Of a stretch of 64,000 nucleotides of DNA, positions 1 through 10,882 are shown piece after piece. Source of the DNA: Erodium maritimum (lineage: Eukaryota > Streptophyta > Magnoliopsida > Geraniales > Geraniaceae); NCBI GenBank assembly GCA_963921825.1, contig OY997591.1:44661825-44725824 (forward strand). Direction: 5' to 3'. The position numbers and the translations under genes are program-made. Below the pieces are notes generated by a model, which had not been told where the DNA came from, ran no database searches, and worked only from the letters and a program-made list of their open reading frames with translations. Every line of letters begins with the position of its first letter. Positions within the stretch are counted from its first letter, which is position 1.

Positions 1-2
1 TG

Positions 3-120
3 CCCGTGAGGTGTGTCGTACCTTCCGATGCGCGATCGGTAAAGTGCCGAGGGTTGTGGTTCCCGTGAGGCGTGTCGTACCTTCCGGCGCACGATCGTAA
101 AGTGCTGAGGCTTGTGGTTG
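3..120. repeat. 59-bp tandem repeat, two copies
   Basis: Two adjacent units start at 3 and 62, each opening with CCCGTGAGG and ending near GGCTTGTGGTT, and differ at a few bases. There is no coding sense. The left edge may be cut by the window, so the true copy number is unknown. Confidence 0.75.
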
Positions 121-376
121 TGTGATCTTGCGTGCATTGTGTGTGTTGATATTGTTGATATTGCGTGACTTTGTTCACGATTGTGTTTGTTTGTAGAGGT
201 CGTAAGTTCTGTGTTAAAGGGTGAGGTCTTGGGTTCGAGAGTCATCAATAACCTACAGTGGTGATACAGCGCCTCGGTGTGAGGGTCTCACCACGGAGAG
301 GGGTTAGGTTTGATGCGCTGCGGCGCTGTACGAACTAGGTTTCCCCTACGTGAACGGGTTTTTCGAGGTTTTGCAG
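121..376. other. Unassigned stretch, possibly with SINE debris
   Basis: No coding frame was recognised. The stretch near 216-232 (AGGTCTTGGGTTCGAGAG) resembles the B box of a tRNA-derived SINE (GGTTCGA core), but no convincing A box lies at the usual spacing and no poly-A tail or duplication was found. It could equally be an intron or spacer of the Helitron whose helicase lies to the right. Confidence 0.25.
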
Positions 377-444
377 CAGCTGCTCCATTGTGTCCAATGA
401 AGCACTAGATATTGACACTGGTGTTCCATATGGCCAATCGTATA
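377..444 (+). pseudogene. Possible Helitron helicase fragment, left of the LTR cluster
   Basis: After a possible splice acceptor (TTTTGCAG, 369-376) the sequence reads AAPLC and, in a shifted frame at 399-410, EALD followed by a PYG-like stretch. This recalls the DEAPM...CFEALD...PFGG segment of Helitron PIF1-type helicases. The match is short and out of frame, so it is only suggestive. It is supported by position: the other side of the LTR cluster (27979 on) is clear helicase in the same orientation. Confidence 0.3.
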
Positions 445-1009
445 TGTCACGCCCCAATTTCAGCGAACCGAACTCGGGACGCGAACATTTAAAAAGATAC
501 AAAACCTGAAACCTGTTTTCATTAAATCACTTTACAAAGCTAGTTTAGTTCAACAAAATAATATTTACGTCTCAAAATAAGTCCCAACAATTGGACAGGA
601 ACGAGGTACTCGTCACTAGACTCAAAAACACCCAGAAACCCGCTTCAAGCTCTTCAAGCTTCAGAAGCTCACCTAGTCCAGCCTGCGAACGGTACCTGTA
701 GGAAAAGCAGCTAGGGGTGAGCGTTCGTTCACCGACACAGATAACAGACTGACTACGGCATACTTAGCAGACAAAGCCAGTGACACCAACGACGATTCAA
801 AAGACACACACACGACCAAAATACTTTCCTCAACCGATTCGACACTCAGATACGTGATGTAGACCCCACACAACAATTTGACGACCTCCTCCAAAGACAC
901 GACTGACAACCACGCAATACCAAGATCACAAAGGATCGCACACCAAACAAGATCGCAAAGGATCGCATACCAACTGCTCAGTAACCATCTCTGTATCTCG
1001 CCCTTTCCG

Positions 1010-1196
1010 ATCCCAGTCGGGCCAGGCGGTCGACCTGTCGCGCAACTTCTCCCGATCCCAGTCGGGAGGCTAACCCACAACCTCTCCGCTTCACCCGATC
1101 CCAGTCGGGTGGTTAGCCACACCCGCGCGTCCTTCCCCCGATCCCAGTCGGGGAGCTAGCCCACAACCTCTCCGCTTCTCCCGATCCCATTCGGGA
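1010..1196 (-). repeat. Tandem hairpin repeats in LTR A
   Basis: Five copies of a short hairpin, cores near 1010, 1053, 1099, 1139 and 1181, with a six-base loop TCCCAG (TCCCAT in the last). Stems differ between copies but stay paired: CTCCCGA/TCGGGAG, ACCCGA/TCGGGT, CCCCGA/TCGGGG. They correspond in position to the CCGAG/CTCGG hairpins of elements B and D. Confidence 0.8.
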
Positions 1197-1329
1197 GGCT
1201 AGCTACACCACACAACCTCCACCAGTATCAAGTAACCAATCACAATCACAAACAAGTTCAACAGACAGTAACGACACCAGTCCTAAACTCCACAGGCACT
1301 CAAGGCCACCAGGACACCGACAACAAAAC

Positions 1330-1585
1330 ACGGGTTCAACAACCCTACGGGCCCTCATGGCCACCCAAGACACCAACGGTAAAGTACGGGTTCACAACCC
1401 CACGGGCACTCACGGCCACCCAAAACACCAATAATAACAACACGGGCTCTCAAGGCCACCCAAAACTCAATAATAATAACACGGGCTCTCAAGGCCACCC
1501 AAAACTCAATAATAATAACACGGGCTCTCAAGGCCACCCAAGACTCAACAATAACAACACGGGCTCTCAAGGCCACCCAAAACTC
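1330..1585 (-). repeat. GGCTCTCAAGGCCACCC tandem repeat in LTR A
   Basis: Roughly 39-bp units, each with a GGGCTCTCAAGGCCACCC core and an AATAATAAC spacer, repeat four to six times, with more diverged 'GGCACTCACGGCC' units at the left. The same family appears inverted in B (10010-10720) and in D (29350-29640). Confidence 0.8.
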
Positions 1586-3040
1586 AATAATTAATAATAC
1601 ACAACAACCTCCGGCATAATCAATGCCTCCAACAGTCCTAAGATCACTAAAATTCACAAACAACCTCCGGGCATGGTCATATGCCTCCAATAATTCTAAT
1701 CTCGCTAAGTTCTCTGTTCCTACGACACTACTAAGTGTCACATGCATTCCCAATAATTGCTACGTTCCCGTATCATGCTTTTCTAATATTCGATAACCTA
1801 AATAACCCACGACACCCCGGTGTCACATGCAATTCTACAGGTAACTTTCCCTAGTCAGGGCCGAGATCCGGCTACTTTTCCCTACCTCGTATATAATTCC
1901 AAAAGCGTTCCACTAAGCCTCGATGTGAACCAAGTCACTCGCCGAGCTTCCCTTTGCCTCGGTCCGCGGCACGATCTAAAAGAACACAATTTTAAAAGCA
2001 CTTTAACTCGTAGGAAATAAACCGGAAATTAATAAACTTAACGCCCACACGTAACCCCAACCATGTCGATCACTCCCAAACTTCCCAATTACTCGACATT
2101 GTCGATAAAGGACTCGTAAAGGCCCGATTCGCCCAACATGGCGAATCTGCCCGGGTTTTGTAAATTGCCTTCCGGGGCTCCAAAAGCCCCCGTTTTTGTT
2201 GCTACGGTCTTAGAATAGTTCAAGGGACCCAATGTACTCGACGAAATCGAATTCCGCCTTCCGAGTCAATTAACTAAAGTTTAAAGTTTCCAAAACCCGT
2301 TAATTACAACTTCTCCAATTTAATTCCAAATTTCGATTCGATTAAGGATAAATGGTTCGGGGAACGTTTTAAACTGCCCGAACACTAAAAACCGAGCACC
2401 CGAGAACGTGGGCCCCACCCGGCCCACTTGGCCGTGGGCCCTAGGGTTCCAATGGGGCTCGGCCACCTTGGTGGTGGCTAGCCCTAGCTCCGGCCAACCA
2501 CCCCGAGGTTCGGCCAGCACCGGCCAACTCCGGCCAGCATTGGCCCGGTCCGGCCATCCTCCACAAGGCACGGCCAGCCACCTCACACGGCCGACCGGCC
2601 ACCCCACACGGTGGCCGGAGCTACCCCGAGCTTCCGGTCACCGGAAAACGTTCCAAAACCGCTCAAAAACGTCTCCAACGAACCCCTAACCTCACTACAA
2701 CCCTAACTCATAGTTTACCCAAACCCTAGCTTTCAAAAATAATAACCAAAACGACGATCGGTTTAGTACAAACCGTAGAGGAGGATAAGGGGAAGTTGCT
2801 TCCTTCTTGTCTTGAGACGATCCAAGGGTGGGATAACAAACCCTAGCCCAACTTCTTCTCTTTTCTCTCTTCTTCTTCTTCTCCAAACTCTCTCTTCTTT
2901 TCTATTTCTTTTTCTCTTTTTTTTTCTTTTTGGTTAGTGTTGGCCGAACCCCCCCTTGTACCCTAACCTCTCATTTTCCCCCCAAAACCTAACACCACCA
3001 CTTGGTTTACAAGTGGCAAGGTGGGTCCCACACCTTTTTG

Positions 3041-3065
3041 GAAAAATATCTACTAGATATTTTTC
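3041..3065. promoter_or_regulatory. Conserved ATATC palindrome in LTR A
   Basis: Arms GAAAAATATC and GATATTTTTC pair perfectly over 10 bp around the loop TACTA. Related palindromes lie at the matching place in B (16582-16607) and D (31109-31135). It sits in the 5' part of the LTR in element sense, probably U3, beside a conserved GTGGGACCCACC stretch. Function unknown. Confidence 0.55.
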
Positions 3066-3231
3066 AATCAGATTCGCGAAAATCGGACGTTTCGGGCCCC
3101 GAACGGGCACTTTTCCCAAGAAATTACGAAACTTGGCGGGCTACAAGGAAACGGCTCAACTAAGACCGCTGCGACGACGGATAAGCTTTTTGGATCCAAA
3201 ACGGTCCTCGAATGGACCAAAACGTCGCTCG

Positions 3232-3257
3232 GTTGACTTTTCCAACGGAAAGTCAAC
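3232..3257. promoter_or_regulatory. W-box palindrome in LTR A
   Basis: GTTGACTTT and AAAGTCAAC face each other across a short centre, placing two TTGAC cores (the WRKY W-box core) back to back. B and D carry the same palindrome with perfect 11-bp arms. Binding by WRKY factors is inference. Confidence 0.5.
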
Positions 3258-3387
3258 ATTTCCCAAATTGATCAAAAAGTTGCCCTGAGTCCCCCGGAAC
3301 TCATTTTGGTCGATAACGGGGTCAACTTAAGTCCGGTATGACCCTCGGGGTCAAATTAGATTAAATTAAGTGTCTGTCTTAAAAATT

Positions 3388-4960
3388 TTAAATTTTCCTG
3401 TTTTTCGCAGGTTTGACTGTCGTTGACCGGGAGTGGTTCTTACAATCTACCCCCCTTAAAGGAATTTCGTCCGCGAAATTTAAAACAGACGTACCTCGGG
3501 AGTCGAACAGGTCGGGATACTTCGCGCGAACCTCGTCCTCGCGTTCCCACGTCGACTCAGCCCCGTGATGTTTCCACTGCACTCGTACCAGGCGGATAAT
3601 CTTGCCTCCCCGCAGGATCTGCTCCCGTGCGTCCATGATCCGAACCGGCTGCTCCTCATAGGAGACATCGTCAGCCACCTCGATATATGTCCACTCAATG
3701 ACGTGGGAGGGGTCTGCGTTGTACTGCCGCAACTGGGACACGTGGAAGACGTTATGGACTCTCCCAAGTTGCGGTGGCAACGCCAGACAATAAGCCACTG
3801 CTCCCACTCTGCCCAAGATCTCGAACGGGCCAATGTACCTCGGAGCCAACTTGCCCCCGCTATGTCTGAACCGCACCAGCCCCTTCCTCGAGCTCACCTT
3901 CAGGAACACGTGATCCCCGACCGCAAACTCAAGAGGTCGACGTCGTCTGTCGGCATAGCTCTTCTGCCGGCTCTGCGCGGTCCTCAACCGATCGCGTATC
4001 AGTGCGACCTTCTCCGTCGTCTCTCTGACAAGATCTGGCCCCAACAGACTCTTGTCCCCCACCTCTGCCCAACACACTGGTGACCGACACGGCCTCCCAT
4101 ACAATGCTTCGAACGGTGCCATCCCGATACTGGCCTGGAAGCTGTTGTTGTAGGCGAACTCGGCCAACGGAAGGTGGGTCTCCCAAGATCTCCTGAAATC
4201 CAGTACACATGCCCGCAGCATGTCTTCTAAGATCTGAATAGTGCACTCGGACTAACCGTCTGTCTGGGGATGATGTGCTGTACTGAGTAGAATCTCAGTC
4301 CCCAACGCCTTCTGCAGACTCGGCCAAAACCTGGACGTGAAGCGGGGATCCCTGTCAGACACTATCGACACCGGGACCCCGTGGAGACGCACTATCTCCT
4401 GAATATACAAGCCGCTCAACTTGTCGACCGGGTCAATCATCCTCATAGCTAGGAAATGGGCCGACTTGGTCAACCGGTCGACTACCACCCACACGGCGTC
4501 GTTACCCTTCGGCGATCTCGGTAGTCCACACACGAAGTCCATCGTAATATGCTCCCACTTCCACTGAGCAATCAGTAGTGGCTGCAACAATCCTGCGGGA
4601 CGTTGATGCTCGGCTTTCACCTGCTGACAGACGAGACATCTCGACACAAACTCTGCTACGGCTCTCCGCATCCCACGCCACCAGAAATGCCGTCTGAGGT
4701 CACGGTACATCTTGGTGCTCCCGGGTGCACCGTAAGACGCGAATGATGTGCCTCTCGCAATACAGCGTCTCTACAGTTGCCCGGCATGAACAGCCCTCCT
4801 CGGTACTGTAGCCCCAAATCTGTACTGATCTCCCAACCTACTACCTCGTCGCCGTTGACGGCCCTCTCTCGGATCTGTGCCGTCTCAGCGTCCTCCATCT
4901 GCGCCTCCAACAGTTGGGCAAGCAGTGAGGGCTGAGCCACTAAAGAGCACATGGCCATGT
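3388..4960 (-). pseudogene. Integrase and chromodomain region of A
   Basis: The translated minus strand shows a zinc-binding end (RCLVCQQVK), a core with the family's MDFVCGLPRS, VVVDRLTKSAHF and HHPQTDG stretches, and a C-terminal chromodomain (ILRGGKIIRLVRVQWKHHG, then STWERED and YPDLF). Integrases of this type insert the DNA copy, and the chromodomain is thought to steer it towards heterochromatin. The last codons run through the polypurine tract and about 57 bp into the LTR. Part of a broken element. Confidence 0.9.
3445..3462 (-). other. Polypurine tract of element A
   Basis: In element sense this reads TTTAAGGGGGGTAGAT directly before the LTR start TGTAAG. It is the usual plus-strand primer site and overlaps the 3' end of pol. 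The same tract precedes the 3' LTR of B. Confidence 0.88.
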
Positions 4961-5022
4961 CACCCGTAACCTCCTCTAGCTCGAGCCCGAACGTGCTCAG
5001 GTCCCCCCATCATGTCCCACTC

Positions 5023-6990
5023 TCAGACTGATATGCTGGCGAGGCTCGGAACCGACTTCCTACTCAAGGCGTCAGCGACCACGTTCGCCTTACCCGGATG
5101 GTAGTGTAGCTCGAAGTCGTACTCCTCGAGTAGTTCCATCCACCGCCGCTGGCGCATGTTCAGGTCTCGCTGGGAAAATATGTACTTGAGGCTCTTGTGA
5201 TCCGAAAACACCTGAAACCCCTCGCCATAAAGATAATATCGCCAGCTCTTTAGCGCAAATACGACTGCTGCAAGCTCCAGGTCGTGGGTAGGATAGTTGC
5301 GCTCGTGCGTCTTCAACTGCCTGGAGCCATAAGCCACAACTCTGCCCAACTGCATCAGTACGCAGCCCAGTCCCTCTCCGGACGCATCGCAGTAAACATC
5401 ATAACCGATCCCTCGCTCAGACACCACTAACACTGGAGCTGTAGTTAGTCGAGTCTTCAACTCCGCGAATGCACGCTCACATTCCTCTGTCCACACAAAC
5501 CCGACTCCCTTGCGCGTCAACAGAGTCATCGGTGCGGCTAGTCGTGCAAAGTCCTGGACGAATCGCCGATAGTAGCCTGCCAACCCCAAAAAGCTGCGGA
5601 TCTCGAAGACACTCGTGGGCCGTGCCCACTTCGAGACCGCGTCGATCTTCGACGGATCGACCAGGATACCGTCACGGGACACGATGTGACCGAGGAATTT
5701 CACCTCAGTGAGCCAGAACTCGCACTTCTCCCGGTTGGCATATAGCTGATGCTCGCGCAGTAGTGTCAGAACAGCCCTCAGACGTGACTTATGCGCTGCC
5801 TCGTTCTGCGAATAAATCAGAATATCGTCCACGAACACCACCACAAACTGATCTAGGTATGGCCGGAAGATGCTGTTCATCAGGTCCATGAACGTTGTAG
5901 GGGCGTTCGTCAGTCCGAATGGCATCACCAGGAACTCGTAGTGCCCATAGCGTGTCCGGAATGCAGTCTTTGCGACGTCCCCCTCACGGACTCGCAACTG
6001 ATAATAACCGGATCGCAGATCGATCTTCGAGAAGTAGGTCGCCCCTCTCAACTGGTCGAACAAGTCATCGATCCTCGGCATCGGGTATCGGTTCTTCACC
6101 CTAACCCGGTTCAGCTTCCGGTAATCTATACACATCCGTAGCTCTCCACTCTGCTTCTTCACGAAGAGTGCTGGTTCTCCCCACGGCGATGCACTCGGAC
6201 GGATAAACCCCTTCTGCTGAAGCTCCTCTAGCTGACGCTTCAGTTCAATCAACTCTGCCGGCGCGAACCTGTAAGGCGCCATCGATATCGCCGCCGTTCC
6301 CGGCACCAGGTCAATCCCGAACTCCACCTCACGAACCGGTGGCAACCCGCTCAACTCCTCAGGAAAGACATCGGGGAACTCGCATACCACTCGCGGTAAC
6401 TCTCGGCTCTGCATAGCCGATACTTCCTCCTCTGCGGACAACGCCGACAGGAGGACCCCGCTCTTACTACCCAGAACACACGTCACCTTCGTACTGCCCA
6501 CTGACACTGTCACTCGTCGCCGGTAGCAGTCGATGTTGGCTCGGTACCTTGACAGCCAATCCATACCCAAGATCACATCAAAGGTCGTCATTCCCAGTAC
6601 TAGAAGATCACCAGGGCAAGGACAGTCTGCGACTCTAATCTCGCAGGCACGACACACCCTAGTCAACGATGCACCACACCCAACTGGGGTGTCCAGGCAT
6701 AGGGGTAGACTCAACGGCTCTAAGCTCAACCCCAACCTCTCAGCACAACCCGACGAAATAAAAAAGTGCGACGCCCCGGTATCAAACAAGAATAAAGCCC
6801 ATAAATGATACAATAAACACGTACCCTGGATGGTCTCATGGTACGTGCTAGATCCTGGGGCTCTGGAGTCGGTGACTGCATACACTCTCCCCTGCGAGGC
6901 ATGCTGCCTCTGAACCGGCGCACTGGCTGCTGAATACCCGTGACTCTGCTGCTGTCTCGGAATCGGTGCGCTCGTAGAAGGCTGTGACAA
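5023..6990 (-). pseudogene. Protease, reverse transcriptase and RNase H region of A
   Basis: A long minus-strand frame of 655 codons. Near residue 70 is the aspartic protease motif DTGAS. Reverse transcriptase follows at about residues 230-450, with [19 protein letters not shown], the catalytic FVDDILIYS and KCEFW...FLGH. RNase H follows ([18 protein letters not shown], then [23 protein letters not shown] and ADALSR). Domain order is standard for Ty3 elements. These proteins copy the RNA genome into DNA inside the particle. Part of a broken element. Confidence 0.93.
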
Positions 6991-7099
6991 TCTGGACTGC
7001 TGACTCTAGCGAGGACGACCCCTGGGCGACTGTACTGTACGCCACTGCTGCGGTCGTTGCGCTGACGTTGCCCTCGACAGCTCACGGCACCACGCAATG

Positions 7100-8301
7100 G
7101 TGTGCCCAACCCGGCCGCATCGGAAACAGCCGATCTCGTCGACTCTCGACTCCGTGCCCTAGCTCGTCCGGCTGGTCGCTGGCAGCGTCGTGGCCCCTCC
7201 TCCCATCGGACACTCGCGACGGAAGTGGCCTCGCTGCCTGCAGGTAAAGCACGTCGGCGCCCTCTCCGACGCGACTGGCCCAACTTATGCCACTGACCCC
7301 AGCTGTCTCGCTCCACCCTGATGATTCGGTGGTCGGAAAAACCCCGTGGTCCTCTGCCTCCTGGAGTCTCGTGACTCGGACGGCCCTGCAAAGCTGGTCG
7401 GCCGCTGTCGGACCTCACAGGTCTTGGCCGCATCCCTGATACCCTGCTCCACCGTCGCTGCGGTGTCCACGAGATCCGTATACTTCCGCAACCTCAAGGC
7501 GAGAACCTGGTTCCGAATCGCCGTCCTCAATCCTCCCTGGAACCGCAGGCAACGGTTCTAATCGGTCATCAACATCTCCGGCGCGAATCTAGTCAAGGTC
7601 GTGAACCAGGCCTCGTACTCTGCTACCGTCCTCCCCTCCTGCTCCAGGTCTAGAAACTGCCGATGTCGCTCCAACCGAGCCGACTCTGGAAAGTACTGCG
7701 CCAGAAATACCTCCTGGAAGATCTCGTAGTCGTGCCCGACCGTGTCTTTCACACGCCCCCACCAATGGTAGGCGCTGTCTCTCAGCTGGTGAGGTGCGAA
7801 GGACACCCTGCGACAGCCATCCTCGACACCCGATGTATCCAGGTCTCGCGTGACCTGCTCTAGCCACCTCTCGGCTAGGTCGGGGTTCGGCTCCCCGACA
7901 AAAGTAGGTATCCCGAGCTTCAGGAAGTCTAGTAGTGCTCGGGATGTATGATCCTCTGTCTGACCGGGTCTCACTGGGACCGCGGCTGCCTCTGGTGCTG
8001 GTGAAGCCGACTCTCGGTTGGCGATGACCGCCACCAAACTCTGGACTGTCTTGGTCAGCTCATCCAGGGCAACCATAACGGGAGGGTCTGCGACGGGCGG
8101 AACACTGGGTGTGCCTGTAGACGGTCCCGCGTCGCTTCTCCTGTCTTCTCCGACAGGAGTGCCCTGCGCCTCTGCGTACTCGGCGGGCTGGGGCTCAACG
8201 GTTGGCACCCTTCCCGGTGTCGCCGCTGACCGTCCCCGTCGGCCCCACGTGGGCGCCCGACCCCGTGTTCCCGCTACTCGTCCGCGTCTACCGCGAGCCA
8301 T
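7100..8301 (-). pseudogene. Gag region of A
   Basis: The frame opens at 8301 with the Arg/Gly-rich start MARGRRGRVAGTRGRAP and continues into a Retrotrans_gag domain (FLKLGIPTFVGEPNPDLAERW, YHWWGRVKD, FLAQYFPES, then FLDLEQEGRTVAEYE). The downstream part towards pol is degraded. It is close to the gag of element B, which confirms the assignment. Gag builds the particle and binds RNA. Confidence 0.88.
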
Positions 8302-9065
8302 AAGTCAGTATCCTCTGCACGGATACACGCGAACGTTCAGTTTGCGAACTCATAAAAACACAACAAGTTCAATTACGCTAACGTTCACACGGTCTAAGTT
8401 ATTTCTAGCGCGTTTACCACTAACACGTCACGCCGCTCACGCTATTAATACTTTAAATATTAGTATTAGTAAAAGAAACCTCAAAGAGACCGCGCCAACG
8501 TGCACCAAAACACGCGACGACAACCCAACCACACAGCAAAACCACAACAACAACCAATTTGACAACTCAAGGCCGACCTCAAACATAAGCCAACACGGCC
8601 GAGCAAAAACAATACACGCCCACTGGGCCAACCAACGTCACACACGCCCACCGGGCCAAACAAAGTCACACCCGCCCACCGGGCCAACCAAACCCAAAAC
8701 ACGCCCATAGGGCCAACCAATTTTAAAACTTTTTCCACTCCATTGAAAGCTTCATTTCTTGACATCAGGTAGTTACAACCCGGTCCAGGCGTCCCCGAAC
8801 TACGTTGTAGTCACTTGACATCAACACCGTCACGCTCGACCACAGGAGCGCTCCTGAGTCGAGTCGCGACAGTTTAAAAACGTTTCACGCAGCAACACAC
8901 AAATACTGTGCCAGTAACCCCGTACTGCACAAGCACATAACAAAAAAGGACTCACATCCTAACGGGTCTACACACGAGTTCCGACTTGCGTACCCAACGC
9001 ACGACGGGACCTTACTGACTCAACTCCCCCACCTAATTGACGTGCAGTCCGAGGTGTGAAATCTC
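8302..9065 (-). other. Leader between primer site and gag of A
   Basis: Non-coding leader. Near 8590-8720 it holds several copies of a CACGCCCACCGGGCCAACC-type unit, the inverted counterpart of the leader repeat in B (12030-12230). No gene seen. Confidence 0.7.
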
Positions 9066-9080
9066 GAGCTCTGATACCAA
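9066..9080 (-). other. Primer binding site of A
   Basis: In element sense TTGGTATCAGAGCTC, two bases inside the LTR end. TGGTATCAGAGC is complementary to the 3' end of plant initiator tRNA-Met, the usual primer in these families. Confidence 0.9.
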
Positions 9081-9082
9081 GC

Positions 9083-9345
9083 TGTCACGCCCCAATTTCA
9101 GCGAACCTAATTCGGGACGCGAACATTTAAAAAGATACAAAACCTGAAACCTGTTTTCATTAAATCACTTTACAAAGCCAGTTTAGTTCAACAAAATAAT
9201 ATTTACGTCTCAAAATAAGTCCCAACAATTGGACAGGAACGAGGTACACGTCACTAGACTCAAAAACACCCCAAAACCCGCTTCAAGATCTTTAAGCTTC
9301 AGAAGCTCACCTAGTCCAGCCCGCGAACGGTACCTGTAGGAAAAG
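9083..9345 (-). repeat. 5' LTR of element A, part
   Basis: Matches 445-703 closely, beginning TGTCACGCCCC on the plus strand. At ~9345 it passes directly into plus-orientation LTR sequence of element B, with AAAG at 9342-9345 shared by both sides. Confidence 0.88.
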
Positions 9346-10009
9346 TTATAATTATCGGGTTTAGAAACTTTAAACGTTAATTAATTGACTCGGAAGTCGG
9401 AATTCGATTCTGTCAAGTACATTGGGACCCTTGAATTATTCTAAGACCGTAGAAACGAAAACGAGAATTTTTGGAGCCCCGGAAGGGCATTTACAAAACC
9501 CGGGCAGATTCGCCATGTCGGGCGAATTGGGCCTTTACGGGTCCTTTATCGACAATTTCGAGTAATTGGGAAGTTTGGGAGTGATCGACATTGTCGGGGT
9601 TACGTTTGGGCGTTAAGTTTATTGAATTTCAGCTTATTCCTGCGAGTTGTTAAGCCCCTTAAATTCGTGTTCTTTTTAGATCGTGCTGCAGACCGAGGGA
9701 AAGGAAAGCTAGGCGAGTGACTGAGATCACGTCGGAGCTTGTTGGTTGGATTTTGGGAGAACACGCACGAGGTAGGGAAAAGTAGCCGGATCTCGGCCCT
9801 GACTAGGGAAAGTTAACAGTAGAATTGCATGTGACACCGGGGTGTCGTGGGTTATTTGGGTTTATCGAATATTAGAAAGGCATGATACGGGAACGTAGTG
9901 ATTATTAGAAAGGCATGTGACACTTAGTAGTGTCGTAGGAGCAGAGAACTTGGCGATGTTAGAATTACTGGAGGCATATGACCATTCCCGGAGGTTGATT
10001 ATTTAATTG

Positions 10010-10720
10010 GAGTCTTGGGTGGCCATGAGAGCCCGTGCGTTATTATTGGTGTCTTGGGTGGCCATGAGAGCCCGTGCTATTATTGTTGAGTCTTCGGTGG
10101 CCTTGAGAGCCCGTGCTATTATTGTTGAGTCTTGGGTGGCCTTGAGAGCACGTGTTATTATTGTCGAGTCTTAGGTGGCCATGAGAGCCCGTGTTATCAT
10201 TTGGTGTTTTGGGTGGCCATGAGTGCCCGTGGGGTTGTCGAACCCGTGTCTTTACCTTTGGTGTTTTGGGTGGCCATGAGTGCCTGTGGGGTTGTTGAAC
10301 CCGTGTCTTTATTGTTGGAGTCTTGGGTGGCCATGAGTGCCCGTGGGGTTGTTGAACCCGTGTCTTTACTGTGGGTGTATCTTGGGAGGCCGTGAGTGCC
10401 TGTGGGTTGTTGAGCCCGTGAGTTACTGTTGGTGGTTTTGAGTGGCCGTGAGTGCCTGTGGGTTGTTGAGCCCGTGAGTTACTGTCGGTGTATCTTGGGA
10501 GGCCGTGAGTGCCCGTGGGGTTGTTGAGCCAGTGAGTTATTGTTGTTGGTTCTGAGTGGCCGTGAGTGCCCGTGGGGTTGTTGAGCCCGTGAGTTACCGT
10601 TGGTGTATCTTGGGAGGCCGTGAGTGCCTATGGGGTTGTTGAGTCCGTGTTTTACGGTTGGTGTCTTTGGTGGCCATGAGTGCCCGTGGAGTGCTGAACG
10701 TGTGTTATTGCTGTTGTTGA
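10010..10720 (+). repeat. GGTGGCCATGAGTGCCCGTG tandem repeat in LTR B
   Basis: More than ten units of ~40-60 bp with the core GGTGGCC(A/G)TGAG(A/T)GCCCGTG. Later units add GGGTTGTTGAACCCGTG. Long open frames here come from the repeat and are not genes. The 3' LTR has the same block at 17945-18530. Confidence 0.85.
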
Positions 10721-10882
10721 ACTTGTTTGTTGTTGTGATTGTGATTGTGGTTACCTGAGGTTGGGGGGCCGCTTCATGAAACGGGGGTCCACGAGCACAC
10801 GCGTCTGCATGTTCAGACGGGGTAGGGGGCCCGCCCGTCAAGAAAGGGGTCCTGGCCGCGCGTGTGTGGTTTGGGGTTGTGA

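Larger units (their letters stand above)
445..3444 (-). repeat. 3' LTR of element A
   Basis: A 3000-bp LTR. On the plus strand it runs from TGTCACGCCCC to GGTTCTTACA, so in element sense it begins TGTAAGAACC and ends GGGGCGTGACA. The inner edge abuts the polypurine tract. It contains two blocks of tandem repeats (1010-1196 and 1330-1585) and two palindromes (3041-3065 and 3232-3257) shared with elements B and D. Open frames inside it are repeat-derived and not genes. Confidence 0.92.
445..9345 (-). mobile_element. Ty3 chromovirus A (Tekay/Del-like), fossil
   Basis: A minus-strand LTR retrotransposon of the Ty3 class. Parts in element order: part of the 5' LTR (9083-9345), primer binding site (9066-9080), gag (7100-8301), protease, reverse transcriptase and RNase H (5023-6990), integrase with a C-terminal chromodomain (3388-4960), polypurine tract (3445-3462) and 3' LTR (445-3444). 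The chromodomain, ~3 kb LTRs and GGGGCGTGACA LTR end fit a Tekay/Del-type chromovirus; the lineage is inference. It is broken, with a handful of breaks. The 263 bp shared by its two LTRs differ at about nine sites (~3.4 %), roughly 1.3 million years at 1.3e-8 per site per year. The 5' LTR runs straight into element B in the opposite orientation at ~9345. No TSD was found. Confidence 0.93.

Noticed and set aside
3565-4083. Long plus-strand frame over the integrase region of A
   Set aside because: Shadow of the minus-strand integrase; no protein-family sense on the plus strand.
6726-7433. A 235-codon minus-strand frame
   Set aside because: Overlaps the gag/pol junction of A in a different frame; Arg/Gly-rich composition follows from gag codons and no independent domain is seen.
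8018-8710. A 230-codon plus-strand frame
   Set aside because: Antisense of the gag start and leader repeats of A.
10132-10395. Repetitive open frames reading GGHESPC or VAMSARGVVEP (also 17936-18324)
   Set aside because: Translation of the tandem repeat in the Ty3 LTR; the period divisible by three keeps frames open by chance.
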